This document shows, piece by piece, positions 1 to 7,948 of a stretch of 18,441 bases of DNA. Position 1 is the first letter of the stretch. Every line of letters begins with the position of its first letter. Where the stretch lies: contig JADHVA010000004.1 of the NCBI GenBank assembly GCA_016784245.1, positions 1 to 18,441 on the forward strand. The letters run 5' to 3'. The stretch is from Nanobdellota archaeon. GTDB lineage: Archaea; Nanobdellota; Nanobdellia; SCGC-AAA011-G17; GW2011-AR17. A program made the position numbers and the translations under genes. The notes below the pieces were generated by a model. The model ran no database searches and was not told the DNA's origin. It saw only the letters and a program-made list of their open reading frames with translations.

Positions 1-431
1 ATGTTAGAGATATGGGAAGAAATTCTATGGGAGTTAGAGGAATTAGATTAAATCCTGGAGATGAAGTAATAGGTATGGAACTTGCTGAAGAAACAAAATC
101 TCTTTTAACTGTTACAGAGCATGGTTATGGAAAAAGATCTCCAATTATAGATTACAGATTAATTTCCAGAGGTGGAAAAGGTGTTAGAAACATAAAAACC
201 TCTTCAAGAAATGGAAAAGTTGTTTCAATCAAAACAGTTTCTGATGAAGATGAAATTATTGCAATATCTGAAAATGGAATAGTTATTAGAATGCAAGCAA
301 AAGATATTTCTATTATTGGAAGAAACACTCAAGGTGTAAGAGTAATGAGATTAAGAGAAGGTGACAAAGTAACAACTGTTGCAAAAATTGTCACAAATAA
401 TATAGATGAAGAAGATGAAAGAGATAACTAA
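1..431 (+). CDS. gyrA: DNA gyrase subunit A, C-terminal fragment (5' end outside window)
   Basis: This is the end of gyrase A, the DNA-breaking and wrapping subunit that introduces negative supercoils together with GyrB. The reading frame is open from base 3 (V-R-D-M-G-R-N...), so the gene begins upstream of the window; the ATG at 12 is internal. The roughly 143 visible residues are beta-pinwheel blades of the DNA-wrapping domain: the recurring blade motif appears as GRNSMGVRGIRL, SRGGKGVRNIK and GRNTQGVRVMRL, each followed by a stretch like GDEVIGM or SDEDEIIAIS. The tail is short and acidic (EEDERDN). Gyrase is bacterial in origin but common in DPANN and Euryarchaeota. Its 3' end overlaps the next gene by 17-26 bases, suggesting co-transcription. 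Confidence in the family is high; ParC is less likely because of the blade motifs. Confidence 0.9.
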   Translation, partial: VRDMGRNSMGVRGIRLNPGDEVIGMELAEETKSLLTVTEHGYGKRSPIIDYRLISRGGKGVRNIKTSSRNGKVVSIKTVSDEDEIIAISENGIVIRMQAKDISIIGRNTQGVRVMRLREGDKVTTVAKIVTNNIDEEDERDN

Positions 432-708
432 AGAAAAAATTGACAAATATTTTTCTATAACTAAAGAAGCATTTGAAAAAGCAAAAGAATCTGATAACAG
501 ACTTCCTGAATTAAAAGAAAAAAGAAAAGATTTCTTAGATATGATTGAAAGATATATTAGTGATGCTAAACATTTTGAAGATAATGGAAATATTGTGAAT
601 GCTTTTGCAGCTTTAAACTATGCTCATGGTTGGCTAGATGCAGGTGCAAGACTTGGTTTATTCGATGTACATGATTCTAGACTTTTTACTGTTGATGATT
701 TAGAATAA
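406..708 (+). CDS. DUF357 family protein
   Basis: A 100-residue, largely helical archaeal protein of unknown function. The signature is near residues 65-85: AFAALNYAHGWLDAGARLGL, the most conserved part of DUF357, where a helix ends in a His-Gly-Trp-Leu-Asp motif. Two in-frame ATGs lie inside the end of gyrA (406 and 415); the second shortens the overlap and is equally plausible because no clear ribosome site separates them. It is probably translated from the gyrA message. DUF357 proteins occur almost only in archaea and are often beside information-processing genes; no activity should be assumed. Family call is confident, function unknown. Confidence 0.8.
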   Translation: MKKMKEITKEKIDKYFSITKEAFEKAKESDNRLPELKEKRKDFLDMIERYISDAKHFEDNGNIVNAFAALNYAHGWLDAGARLGLFDVHDSRLFTVDDLE

Positions 709-716
709 TTTAAATA
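709..716 (+). promoter_or_regulatory. TATA box of the UMP kinase gene
   Basis: TTTAAATA is centred 26.5 bases before the ATG at 739, the archaeal TATA-to-start-site distance, so transcription should begin on the start codon itself (leaderless mRNA). The box begins just after the DUF357 stop codon, so UMP kinase has its own promoter as well as possible read-through. Confidence 0.6.
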
Positions 717-738
717 ATATTAATACATCATTCTATTC

Positions 739-1404
739 ATGAAAACAATAGTTATCTCTGTTGGTGGATCTATGATCAACCCTGGAAAAGTTAACATTCC
801 TTTCTTAAAAAAAATAAAAGAAATAATTCTAAATTCTTCAAAAAAGAATAAAATTGTAATTTGTACTGGTGGAGGTGCAATTGCTAGAGAATACATTAAT
901 GCTCTCAAAGACAAAAACACCTATACAAAAGATATCATGGGAATTCATTGTACAATGTTAAATGCTAAACTATTAGCTTCAACAATAGAAAAATGTAATC
1001 AAGAGATCCCAAGAACTTTAGAAGAAGTTAAAGATAATATTCAATCTTTCAACATTGTAATTTGTGGAGGTTTAAGACCTGGAACAACTTCAGATGGAAC
1101 AACTGCAGCAATAGCTGATTATCTTAATGCTGACATGTTAATCAATATGACAAATGTTAAAGGTTTATACACAAAAGACCCAAATAAACACAAAGATGCA
1201 AAATTTATTCCGAAAATATCTCATAAAGACTTCAAAGTAATAATGGACAAAGTTCAAGAAAAACCAGGACAACATTTTATTTTAGATTCATTAGCTGCAA
1301 AAATTTGTAGAGAAGAAAATATTGATGTTGTGATTCTAAGGGGTATAAATAACTTAAAAAAATTATTAGAGAATAAAAAATATCAAGGAACACTTATTTC
1401 TTAG
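739..1404 (+). CDS. pyrH: UMP kinase (archaeal type)
   Basis: Amino-acid-kinase-fold enzyme that phosphorylates UMP to UDP with ATP in pyrimidine nucleotide synthesis in the cytoplasm. The 221 residues match the family length. Visible motifs: the N-terminal phosphate-binding strand and loop ISVGGSMI (residues 6-13), the second glycine loop CTGGGAIAREYI (about 42-53), and the ATP-side segment GTTSDGTTAAIADYLNADMLINMTNVKGLYTKDP (about 115-148), with the aspartate and threonines expected for nucleotide binding. The sequence is of the archaeal, hexameric branch rather than bacterial PyrH. It has its own TATA box. It converges on the six-cysteine gene and overlaps it by 11 bases. Confidence 0.92.
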   Translation: MKTIVISVGGSMINPGKVNIPFLKKIKEIILNSSKKNKIVICTGGGAIAREYINALKDKNTYTKDIMGIHCTMLNAKLLASTIEKCNQEIPRTLEEVKDNIQSFNIVICGGLRPGTTSDGTTAAIADYLNADMLINMTNVKGLYTKDPNKHKDAKFIPKISHKDFKVIMDKVQEKPGQHFILDSLAAKICREENIDVVILRGINNLKKLLENKKYQGTLIS

Positions 1405-1801
1405 ATTTCTTTTTCCTTTTTTTAACAGTTTTCTTTACTGAAGTTTTACCTTGATGCCATTCAATATAAGAAACAATTCCTATAATCAATAACAAAATTA
1501 ATCCTAAAGCTACTGCAATATAACTTTGTGTAACATCTTCTTCTAATTCACCAGCCATTCTAAAATTACCATCAGTATCATCATCTTGTGAAGAGATTAA
1601 ATATAATTCAGCACATTCATCTTCTTGTGCACAAACCCCAAAATCTTCATCTGCTAATTCACAACAAACAGAATACATACAATCCCCATCAGTAAAACAA
1701 CCAACTTCATCTTGACTTAAAGCATAGAAACCTGTGATACCTGTCCCTAAACACATTAAAGCTGCTACCATTAAAATTGCTGTTAAAGTTTTCTGATACA
1801 T
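1394..1801 (-). CDS. Membrane-anchored protein with a six-cysteine, knottin-like ectodomain
   Basis: A 135-residue orphan with a hairpin topology. Residues 5-27 form a hydrophobic helix after a short MYQK start; residues about 94-113 form a second helix; the tail (117-135) is strongly basic (KKTVKKRKKKSKK), so both ends should be cytoplasmic and the middle outside. The exposed loop has C35, C41, C46, C47, C57 and C63, spacing C-x5-C-x4-CC-x9-C-x5-C. That C-C-CC-C-C order is the inhibitor cystine knot arrangement. A run of Asp and Glu follows (about 72-90). No function can be assigned. A metal-binding role or simple disulfide-rich stalk are alternatives. It has a leaderless-type promoter and overlaps the end of UMP kinase tail to tail. 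Confidence 0.75.
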   Translation of the reverse strand: MYQKTLTAILMVAALMCLGTGITGFYALSQDEVGCFTDGDCMYSVCCELADEDFGVCAQEDECAELYLISSQDDDTDGNFRMAGELEEDVTQSYIAVALGLILLLIIGIVSYIEWHQGKTSVKKTVKKRKKKSKK

Positions 1802-1824
1802 TACAATTTACCAAGATATATCTC

Positions 1825-1832
1825 TTTTTAAA
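1825..1832 (-). promoter_or_regulatory. TATA box of the six-cysteine protein gene
   Basis: TTTAAAAA on the minus strand is centred 27.5 bases before the ATG at 1801, predicting a leaderless transcript. Confidence 0.45.
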
Positions 1833-1852
1833 CCTTTCCTATAAAAAATATC

Positions 1853-1860
1853 TTTATAAA
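1853..1860 (+). promoter_or_regulatory. TATA box of the Fap7-type kinase gene
   Basis: TTTATAAA is centred 26.5 bases before the ATG at 1883, so the mRNA is probably leaderless. No Shine-Dalgarno motif precedes the start. Confidence 0.6.
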
Positions 1861-1882
1861 CTAAACAGAATTTCAATAAGCT

Positions 1883-2368
1883 ATGATAATTGTGTTTACT
1901 GGTACACCTGGAACAGGAAAGAGTTCATTAGCAAAAGCTTTAGCTAAAAAATTAAAATATCCTTATCTAGATGTTAACAAAGTAATTGATAAAGAAAATT
2001 TAATTATTGAATATGATAAAGAGAGAGATTCTAATGTCGTCGACGAAAAAAAACTTTCAAAAGTACTAGTTAAACTAATCAAAACAAATAAAAAATTAAT
2101 CATTGATTCACATCTTTCACATTTTATTCCACAAAAACATGTAAATTACTGTATTGTTACAAAATGTGACCTAAAGGTTTTAAAGAAAAGATTAGAAAAA
2201 AGAAAATATTCAAAAAATAAAATTAGAGAAAACATGGATGCTGAAATTTTCGACATTTGTTTATATGAAGCAATTGAAGCAAAACACAATATAATTATTT
2301 TAGACACAACTAAAAAAACATTAAAGAATTTAATAAAAACCATAGAAGATGCAATTAGTAAAAACTAA
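1883..2368 (+). CDS. Fap7/AK6-type adenylate kinase-like NTPase
   Basis: Small P-loop protein of the Fap7/hCINAP (AK6) family. In yeast and archaea Fap7 binds ribosomal protein uS11 and helps late maturation of the small ribosomal subunit; it also has adenylate kinase and ATPase activity. The 161 residues fit the family (usually 160-190). Visible motifs: Walker A GTPGTGKSS at 7-15, the family motif SHLSHF about 72-77 following LIIDSH, and the lid/C-terminal signature LKKRLEKRKYSKNKIRENMDAEI with CLYEA behind it. The usual zinc-like Cys pair of some members is not obvious. The 3' end overlaps the next gene by 20 bases, so the two are translated from one message. Confidence 0.85.
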   Translation: MIIVFTGTPGTGKSSLAKALAKKLKYPYLDVNKVIDKENLIIEYDKERDSNVVDEKKLSKVLVKLIKTNKKLIIDSHLSHFIPQKHVNYCIVTKCDLKVLKKRLEKRKYSKNKIRENMDAEIFDICLYEAIEAKHNIIILDTTKKTLKNLIKTIEDAISKN

Positions 2369-2960
2369 AGATAATTCTTTTACATTTTTCAATGAAGAAT
2401 TTCAAGAAAATTATCATTCCATTTCTGGAGCTTTAGAAGAAGCAAACAAAAAATTCATTGAACCATTAGAAATCAAAGATGGAATGACTATCTTAGATAT
2501 TTGTTTTGGCTTAGGTTACAATACTCTAGCTGCTATTGAAAAATACAAGAATCTAAAAATCATTGCTTTAGAAAACGACCCAAAAATTTTAGAAGAGTTA
2601 CAAAGAATAGAACTTAAAGGTAAATTTGAGATTATAAAAAAACTAGCAAAAGATCATTATTACAAAGATGATAATTATGAAATTACTTTAATACTTGGAG
2701 ATGCAAAAAAAACAATTAAAGAAGTCAAAGAAAAAGTTGATATTGTTTTCTTAGACCCATTTTCTCCTAAAAAAAATCCTGAACTTTGGACAAAAGAATT
2801 CTTTTCTGATATTTATTCTTTAATGAAAAAAGAAAGTAAATTAGCTACATATTCTTGTGCAGGTCAAGTTCGAAGAAATTTAAAAGAAGTTGGCTTTGAA
2901 ATCAAAGATGGACCTTGTGTAGGTAGAAGAGCTCCAAGTACAATTGCAATAAAAAAATAA
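2349..2960 (+). CDS. MnmC-like (DUF752) SAM-dependent tRNA methyltransferase
   Basis: A 203-residue stand-alone methyltransferase matching the MnmC methyltransferase domain (DUF752), which methylates aminomethyl-uridine at the tRNA wobble base. N-terminal family motif: FNEEFQENYHSISGALEEA (residues about 15-33). The SAM-binding loop is ILDICFGLGYNTLAA, with an acidic ALENDP downstream. The catalytic loop is VFLDPFSPKKNPELWTKEFF, followed by TYSCAGQVRRNL and the terminal GPCVGRRAPSTIAI. The FAD oxidase half of bacterial MnmC is absent, as in other stand-alone members. The start lies inside the Fap7 gene, so the two genes form an operon linking ribosome maturation and tRNA modification. The exact tRNA substrate in this organism is unknown, because no MnmE/MnmG is visible in the window. 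Confidence 0.82.
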   Translation: MQLVKTKDNSFTFFNEEFQENYHSISGALEEANKKFIEPLEIKDGMTILDICFGLGYNTLAAIEKYKNLKIIALENDPKILEELQRIELKGKFEIIKKLAKDHYYKDDNYEITLILGDAKKTIKEVKEKVDIVFLDPFSPKKNPELWTKEFFSDIYSLMKKESKLATYSCAGQVRRNLKEVGFEIKDGPCVGRRAPSTIAIKK

Positions 2961-2967
2961 AAATTAA

Positions 2968-3222
2968 TTATCTTACTAATTTCTCTAAAAGCCCAGGTGT
3001 AATATTAATTCTAGTAGGTGCACTGATTTCTATAATTAAACCCTCATATCCTCTAGAAATTTCTCTTCTAGTGTGTCCTGCTTTTTGCTCATCTTTGATA
3101 TGTTGAACAAAAAGATCTAATGCATCATAAGGATCTATAGCAGCATATGTTCCTTCCATATGTATTTCTGGTCTATCTTTACTAGCTATACATACTTCAT
3201 ATATATTAACTTCTTTTACCAT
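2968..3222 (-). CDS. Conserved-looking 84-residue hypothetical protein
   Basis: Not recognised. The protein is short, soluble and compositionally ordinary: an N-terminal beta strand (NIYEVCIAS), an acidic or polar centre with an amphipathic helix (DPYDALDLFVQHIKDEQKAG), a strand (GLIIEIS), and a C-terminal segment TRINITPGLLEKLVR. The layout (strand, helix, strand) suggests a small alpha/beta fold. It lies 16 bases downstream of the 3239-4072 gene on the same strand and is probably co-transcribed with it. No Shine-Dalgarno motif is evident. It converges on the MnmC-like gene with a 7-base gap. Confidence 0.6.
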   Translation of the reverse strand: MVKEVNIYEVCIASKDRPEIHMEGTYAAIDPYDALDLFVQHIKDEQKAGHTRREISRGYEGLIIEISAPTRINITPGLLEKLVR

Positions 3223-3238
3223 CTTAAAATTCAGAAAT

Positions 3239-4072
3239 CTACTTCTTCCTTATAAGCTTTTTCCTTTTAATTTTCTTAGCTTTACTAATAGTATACTTAC
3301 CTAAATATCTAAAAAATAAAACTGCTCCAGTCATCTCAAAAGTTCCAGGTGAAACAATATAAACTGTAGCCAAAGCATAAGCCAACTTTGACTCTTTAGG
3401 GTTATCTACAATATACTTAACTTTCTTTTTAATAAATTCAATATCTGATTTAATAAATTCATACAACTCAGTTTTTTGCAACGAAGAAATAATAACTAAA
3501 ATTCTTTCTGCATGCAACTTAACAACTTTTGAATTACCTACATTCTTAGTTAATTTCTGTAATTCTTTCTGCAACTGCAACAACAATTTCCAAGATTTCT
3601 TAAAATTCTTATTATCCAACTGATATTTCTTTGGTAATTCTTCAGACAATTGTAAGAAAATAATATTCAGATCAACTTCTTTCTCAGATAATTTCTTAAA
3701 TTTTCTAATTTTCTTTAAAAAATATCCATCTTTCCCAGTTAGAATAAAACTTAGATAAGAAAAACCTACACTAAATAAATTAACTTGTTTCAAAACTTTA
3801 CTTTCTTCTAACAACAAATTATTTATTTGACCAAGATTAAATACAACGGGCTTCACAAATTTATTTCTAAATTTTTCATTTAATAATAACTTCAAAAGAG
3901 ATTTACTTAATCTCTTATTCACAGCAATTTCTTTGGTAATAATCAAATGGATTTTATTTAGAGTATTAACAGAGTTCATATAACTCTTTACATCTAACTC
4001 TTCAACTAACTCGAATTTTTTAGAATTTAAAACTAGTCTTTGTAACAATAACTTTTCAATCTTCCTAAACAT
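3239..4072 (-). CDS. Hypothetical helical, lysine-rich protein with a C-terminal hydrophobic segment
   Basis: Not recognised. The open frame extends to a TTG at 4084, but the ATG at 4072 is the likelier start because a TATA box is centred exactly 26.5 bases upstream of it. That gives 277 residues beginning MFRKIEKLLLQ. Most of the protein is predicted helix, rich in Lys, Leu and Asn. Near the C-terminus a hydrophobic stretch (about residues 230-255: LAYALATVYIVSPGTFEMTG, then AVLFFRYLG) could be a membrane helix or hairpin, followed by a very basic tail (KAKKIKRKKLIRKK). The Pro-Gly in the middle of the hydrophobic stretch resembles re-entrant hairpins of some membrane proteins, but this is not enough for a family call. 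Confidence 0.6.
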   Translation of the reverse strand: MFRKIEKLLLQRLVLNSKKFELVEELDVKSYMNSVNTLNKIHLIITKEIAVNKRLSKSLLKLLLNEKFRNKFVKPVVFNLGQINNLLLEESKVLKQVNLFSVGFSYLSFILTGKDGYFLKKIRKFKKLSEKEVDLNIIFLQLSEELPKKYQLDNKNFKKSWKLLLQLQKELQKLTKNVGNSKVVKLHAERILVIISSLQKTELYEFIKSDIEFIKKKVKYIVDNPKESKLAYALATVYIVSPGTFEMTGAVLFFRYLGKYTISKAKKIKRKKLIRKK

Positions 4073-4094
4073 AAAATAAAACAAAACATTTGAA

Positions 4095-4102
4095 TATATA
4101 AA
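4095..4102 (-). promoter_or_regulatory. TATA box for the 3239-4072 gene
   Basis: TTTATATA on the minus strand is centred 26.5 bases before the ATG at 4072. This decides the start against the upstream TTG at 4084 and predicts a leaderless mRNA. The box lies just beyond the uS10 stop codon. Confidence 0.6.
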
Positions 4103-4103
4103 T

Positions 4104-4412
4104 TTATTCTAATAATTCAATTGAAATATTAACATTCTCAGGAATATTAACTCTCATAATTAATCTTAATGTTCTTTCATCAACACCAACATCAACTAAT
4201 CTCTTATGAACTCTCATTTCAAAGTTATCAAAAGAAGCTTTTCCTTCACCATCAGGACTTTTTCTTGTAGTCAACTTTAATTTTTTTGTTGGTAATGGAA
4301 TAGGACCAGAAATTTTAACTTTAGTTTTCTCTACAACATCTGTAATAGATTTAATTATTTCATTTAATTTATCAATATTGTTACTTGATAGTTTTATTCT
4401 TGCTTTTTGCAT
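4104..4412 (-). CDS. rps10: Small ribosomal subunit protein uS10
   Basis: Ribosomal protein of the small-subunit head. Its 102 residues are the normal archaeal length. Diagnostic segments: ARIKLSSNN at the N-terminus, the loop SGPIPLPTKKLKLTTRKSPDGEG (about 35-57), and FEMRVHKRLVDVGVDERTLRLIMRVNIPENVNISIEL at the end. It lies 48 bases downstream of aEF1A, the classical tail of the archaeal str operon. A GAGG motif (4421-4424 on the plus strand as CCTC) eight bases before the ATG serves as ribosome site. A hairpin followed by T-runs between the two genes may reduce read-through. Confidence 0.96.
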   Translation of the reverse strand: MQKARIKLSSNNIDKLNEIIKSITDVVEKTKVKISGPIPLPTKKLKLTTRKSPDGEGKASFDNFEMRVHKRLVDVGVDERTLRLIMRVNIPENVNISIELLE

Positions 4413-4460
4413 ATTTTTTTCCTCATACTTATTTTAATAATAAAAATAAAAAAAAGAAGA

Positions 4461-5738
<1,278 letters not shown>

Positions 5739-5742
5739 TTTA

Positions 5743-5752
5743 CAATGCCTCC
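5743..5752 (-). promoter_or_regulatory. Shine-Dalgarno site of aEF1A
   Basis: The minus strand reads AGGAGGC about ten bases before the ATG, a near-perfect complement to the 16S 3' end. It is the strongest ribosome site in the window, fitting a very highly expressed gene. Confidence 0.7.
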
Positions 5753-5795
5753 TGATAATAATCAGTATTACTTGAGCCTATGAAAAAGTTGAGGA

Positions 5796-5803
5796 TTTAT
5801 AAA
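5796..5803 (-). promoter_or_regulatory. TATA box of the aEF1A-uS10 unit
   Basis: The minus strand has GAAACC (BRE-like) then TTTATAAA. A start about 26 bases on, near 5773, gives a leader of about 35 bases that contains the AGGAGG site. Confidence 0.65.
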
Positions 5804-5825
5804 GGTTTCTATGGTATTTAATAAG

Positions 5826-6848
5826 CTAACAAGCTAAATCCTCGACAATCCTACTAGCTATATACTTAATTCCATCCATATCACCAAATTTTTTTCTTTG
5901 TATTTCGGTAGCTTCTAACAAATCTATACTTCCCAAACTTTTAATATTATGATAAATTTCTGCATCATCTCCATGTCCATAAGGATGATGAATAACTCTT
6001 TTTCCAACTTGTTGTGCATCCCAAATAAAACCAAAACCAGCTCTTCCATATAATTGAACAACATTAGAATGACTAATTACTCTAGGATTCATTTTTTGAA
6101 ATTCTTCAGTATCATACCAACTTGGAATTATAGAATTAAAACCTTCTTTTCTAAACTCTCTAGCTTTCTCTAAAATAGATTCAATATCACTCCCTGTTCC
6201 ACTCAACATAAAATACATAGAGTTCTCTGGAACATCTCCTTCAAACTTTCTAACTAAAGGTTGTTGAGGAGGAGTTTTAATTTCTTTTTCAAAAGGAATT
6301 CTTTCAATATAAGAAAATGTATGATAATCTGGAATAAACATAAATCTAAAATTTTCTTCTACTTCTTTCATTATATTACTACAAGCTCTTAATCTTCTAT
6401 CATTAAAAATATTAGATAAAAATTTGTTATTAGCAGATCTCATTAAAATCTCAGAAAAAATTGCAGGAAAAGCATAGTAACTCTTTTCAGCCTCAGTAAC
6501 TATCTTTGCACCATAATTAATTTCTAAATCAAATCCCCCATAATTTTCATCTAAATATCTTCTAATATTTTCTTCAGCACTTTTTCTAAAACCTAATAAA
6601 TTTCTAACATGTTCATCAAAACCATAAGCTTTCATTAACAAAGGATCATAAAATTCTTTCAATCCTTGATCTAATTTTACTTTATCTTCAATCCCTAAAT
6701 CCTTCAAAATAATTTCTTGTCTCTCACCATTAATATGTGGAACAACAATTTCAGCTTCTTTTCCTAATTGCCTTTCAACTTCTAAAGCAATATGTGTCCC
6801 TATAATAAAAGGAGCATTCCCATGTGTAGGATTAACAAATATTTTCAT
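5826..6848 (-). CDS. Putative GT-B-fold glycosyltransferase-like protein
   Basis: A 340-residue soluble protein. The C-terminal part reads VISHSNVVQLYGRAGFGFIWDAQQVGKRVIHHPYGHGDDAEIYHN (about residues 255-305), resembling the nucleotide-sugar-binding end of GT-B glycosyltransferases, where a glycine-rich G-R-A-G-F-G motif and an acidic D-D-x-E follow a conserved His. The N-terminus (MKIFVNPTHGNAPFIIGTHIALEVERQLG) fits the first Rossmann unit with a glycine-rich loop and helix. The middle has ENSMYFMLSGTGSDIESILEKA, an inter-domain strand and helix. It is transcribed divergently from a GDP-mannose-forming enzyme, which supports a role in glycan or glycolipid assembly. No exact family is recognised, so donor and acceptor are unknown. 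Confidence 0.45.
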   Translation of the reverse strand: MKIFVNPTHGNAPFIIGTHIALEVERQLGKEAEIVVPHINGERQEIILKDLGIEDKVKLDQGLKEFYDPLLMKAYGFDEHVRNLLGFRKSAEENIRRYLDENYGGFDLEINYGAKIVTEAEKSYYAFPAIFSEILMRSANNKFLSNIFNDRRLRACSNIMKEVEENFRFMFIPDYHTFSYIERIPFEKEIKTPPQQPLVRKFEGDVPENSMYFMLSGTGSDIESILEKAREFRKEGFNSIIPSWYDTEEFQKMNPRVISHSNVVQLYGRAGFGFIWDAQQVGKRVIHHPYGHGDDAEIYHNIKSLGSIDLLEATEIQRKKFGDMDGIKYIASRIVEDLAC

Positions 6849-6894
6849 AAAGTTTGAAAAAAAGTATTAGTAGTTAAAACTTCCCATCAACAAG

Positions 6895-6904
6895 CTTTAT
6901 AAAG
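6895..6904. promoter_or_regulatory. Palindromic TATA box between the divergent glycan genes
   Basis: The perfect palindrome CTTTATAAAG is centred 26.5 bases before the guanylyltransferase ATG (6926), predicting a leaderless mRNA on the plus strand. Read on the minus strand it would start the glycosyltransferase-like mRNA near 6873 with a leader of about 25 bases; no better minus-strand box is visible. Confidence 0.55.
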
Positions 6905-6925
6905 GATTAACCTCCAAAAAAATAC

Positions 6926-7948
6926 ATGGAACATGCAGTAATTATGGCAGGTGGCTCAGGAACCCGATTTTGGCCCTTGAGTACTAATGAAAAACCTAAA
7001 CAATGTCTATCCCTCTTCTCAGAAAAGACTCTAATAGAAGAAACTATAGACCGATTACTACCTATATTCAATAAAGAAAATATTTATATTGCTACAAGCC
7101 AAAAATTAAAAGAACAAATGGAAAAGATTCTTCCAAGAATTAACTTCATAATTGAACCTTGTGCAAAAAACACTGCTGGATGTATTGGTTTAGCTTCCAT
7201 TGAAATTCTAAAAAAAGATCCAGAAGCAATTATTTTCATAGAAACTGCAGATCACATTTATGGTAACCTAGCAAAATATCATCAATCAATCAAAAATGCA
7301 ATTGAACTTGCAAAAGATGACAAAATTGTTACAATTGGAATTATACCTTCTTATCCTTCAACTGGTTATGGTTACATTCAACCTGGAGAGGAATACAAAC
7401 AAGCTTTCAAAGTAAATACTTTCAGAGAAAAACCAAACAAAAACACAGCTGAAAAATTTATTACAAATGGATATTTATGGAATGCTGGATTATTCACATT
7501 CAAAGCAAAAAAAATGCTTGAAGAACTTGAAAAATACCAAAATGATAATTACAAAATTTTAATGAACATCTTTAATGGTGCAAATATTGAAGAAGAATTT
7601 ACAAAATTAAAATCTATTTCAATTGACTATGCTATCGCTGAAAAATCTACAGATTTACTTGTAGTAAAAGCTGATATGCCTTGGGAAGACATTGGAAAAT
7701 GGAACACCTTAGAGAAAACTAACGAAAAAAACTCTGAAGGTAATACAATAATTGCAGGAAAAAATCTTTCTATTGAAAGCACTGGAAATGTTATTCACTC
7801 CAAAAAATTAATTGCAACTTTAGGAATAGACAATTTAGTTATTGTAGAAACTGACAAAGCAATTTTAATTTGTCCAAAAGAAAGGTCTGAAGATGTTAAA
7901 AAAATTGTTAAAAAATTAAAAGAAGACAATATGGATGAATATCTATAA
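6926..7948 (+). CDS. manC: Mannose-1-phosphate guanylyltransferase
   Basis: Nucleotidyltransferase making GDP-mannose from mannose-1-phosphate and GTP, the donor for archaeal N-glycans, glycolipids and mannosylated compounds. The pyrophosphorylase signature is at the N-terminus: MAGGSGTRFWPLSTNEKPKQ (residues 8-27). Further motifs are EPCAKNTAGCIGLAS (about 78-92), ETADHIYG (metal-binding Asp), GYGYIQPG, FREKPNK, GYLWNAGLFTF and SIDYAIAEKS, then DMPWEDIGKWNTL. The 340 residues lack the phosphomannose isomerase domain of the long bifunctional type. The mRNA is probably leaderless. The gene converges on gatD with stop codons overlapping in CTATAA. Confidence 0.92.
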   Translation: MEHAVIMAGGSGTRFWPLSTNEKPKQCLSLFSEKTLIEETIDRLLPIFNKENIYIATSQKLKEQMEKILPRINFIIEPCAKNTAGCIGLASIEILKKDPEAIIFIETADHIYGNLAKYHQSIKNAIELAKDDKIVTIGIIPSYPSTGYGYIQPGEEYKQAFKVNTFREKPNKNTAEKFITNGYLWNAGLFTFKAKKMLEELEKYQNDNYKILMNIFNGANIEEEFTKLKSISIDYAIAEKSTDLLVVKADMPWEDIGKWNTLEKTNEKNSEGNTIIAGKNLSIESTGNVIHSKKLIATLGIDNLVIVETDKAILICPKERSEDVKKIVKKLKEDNMDEYL

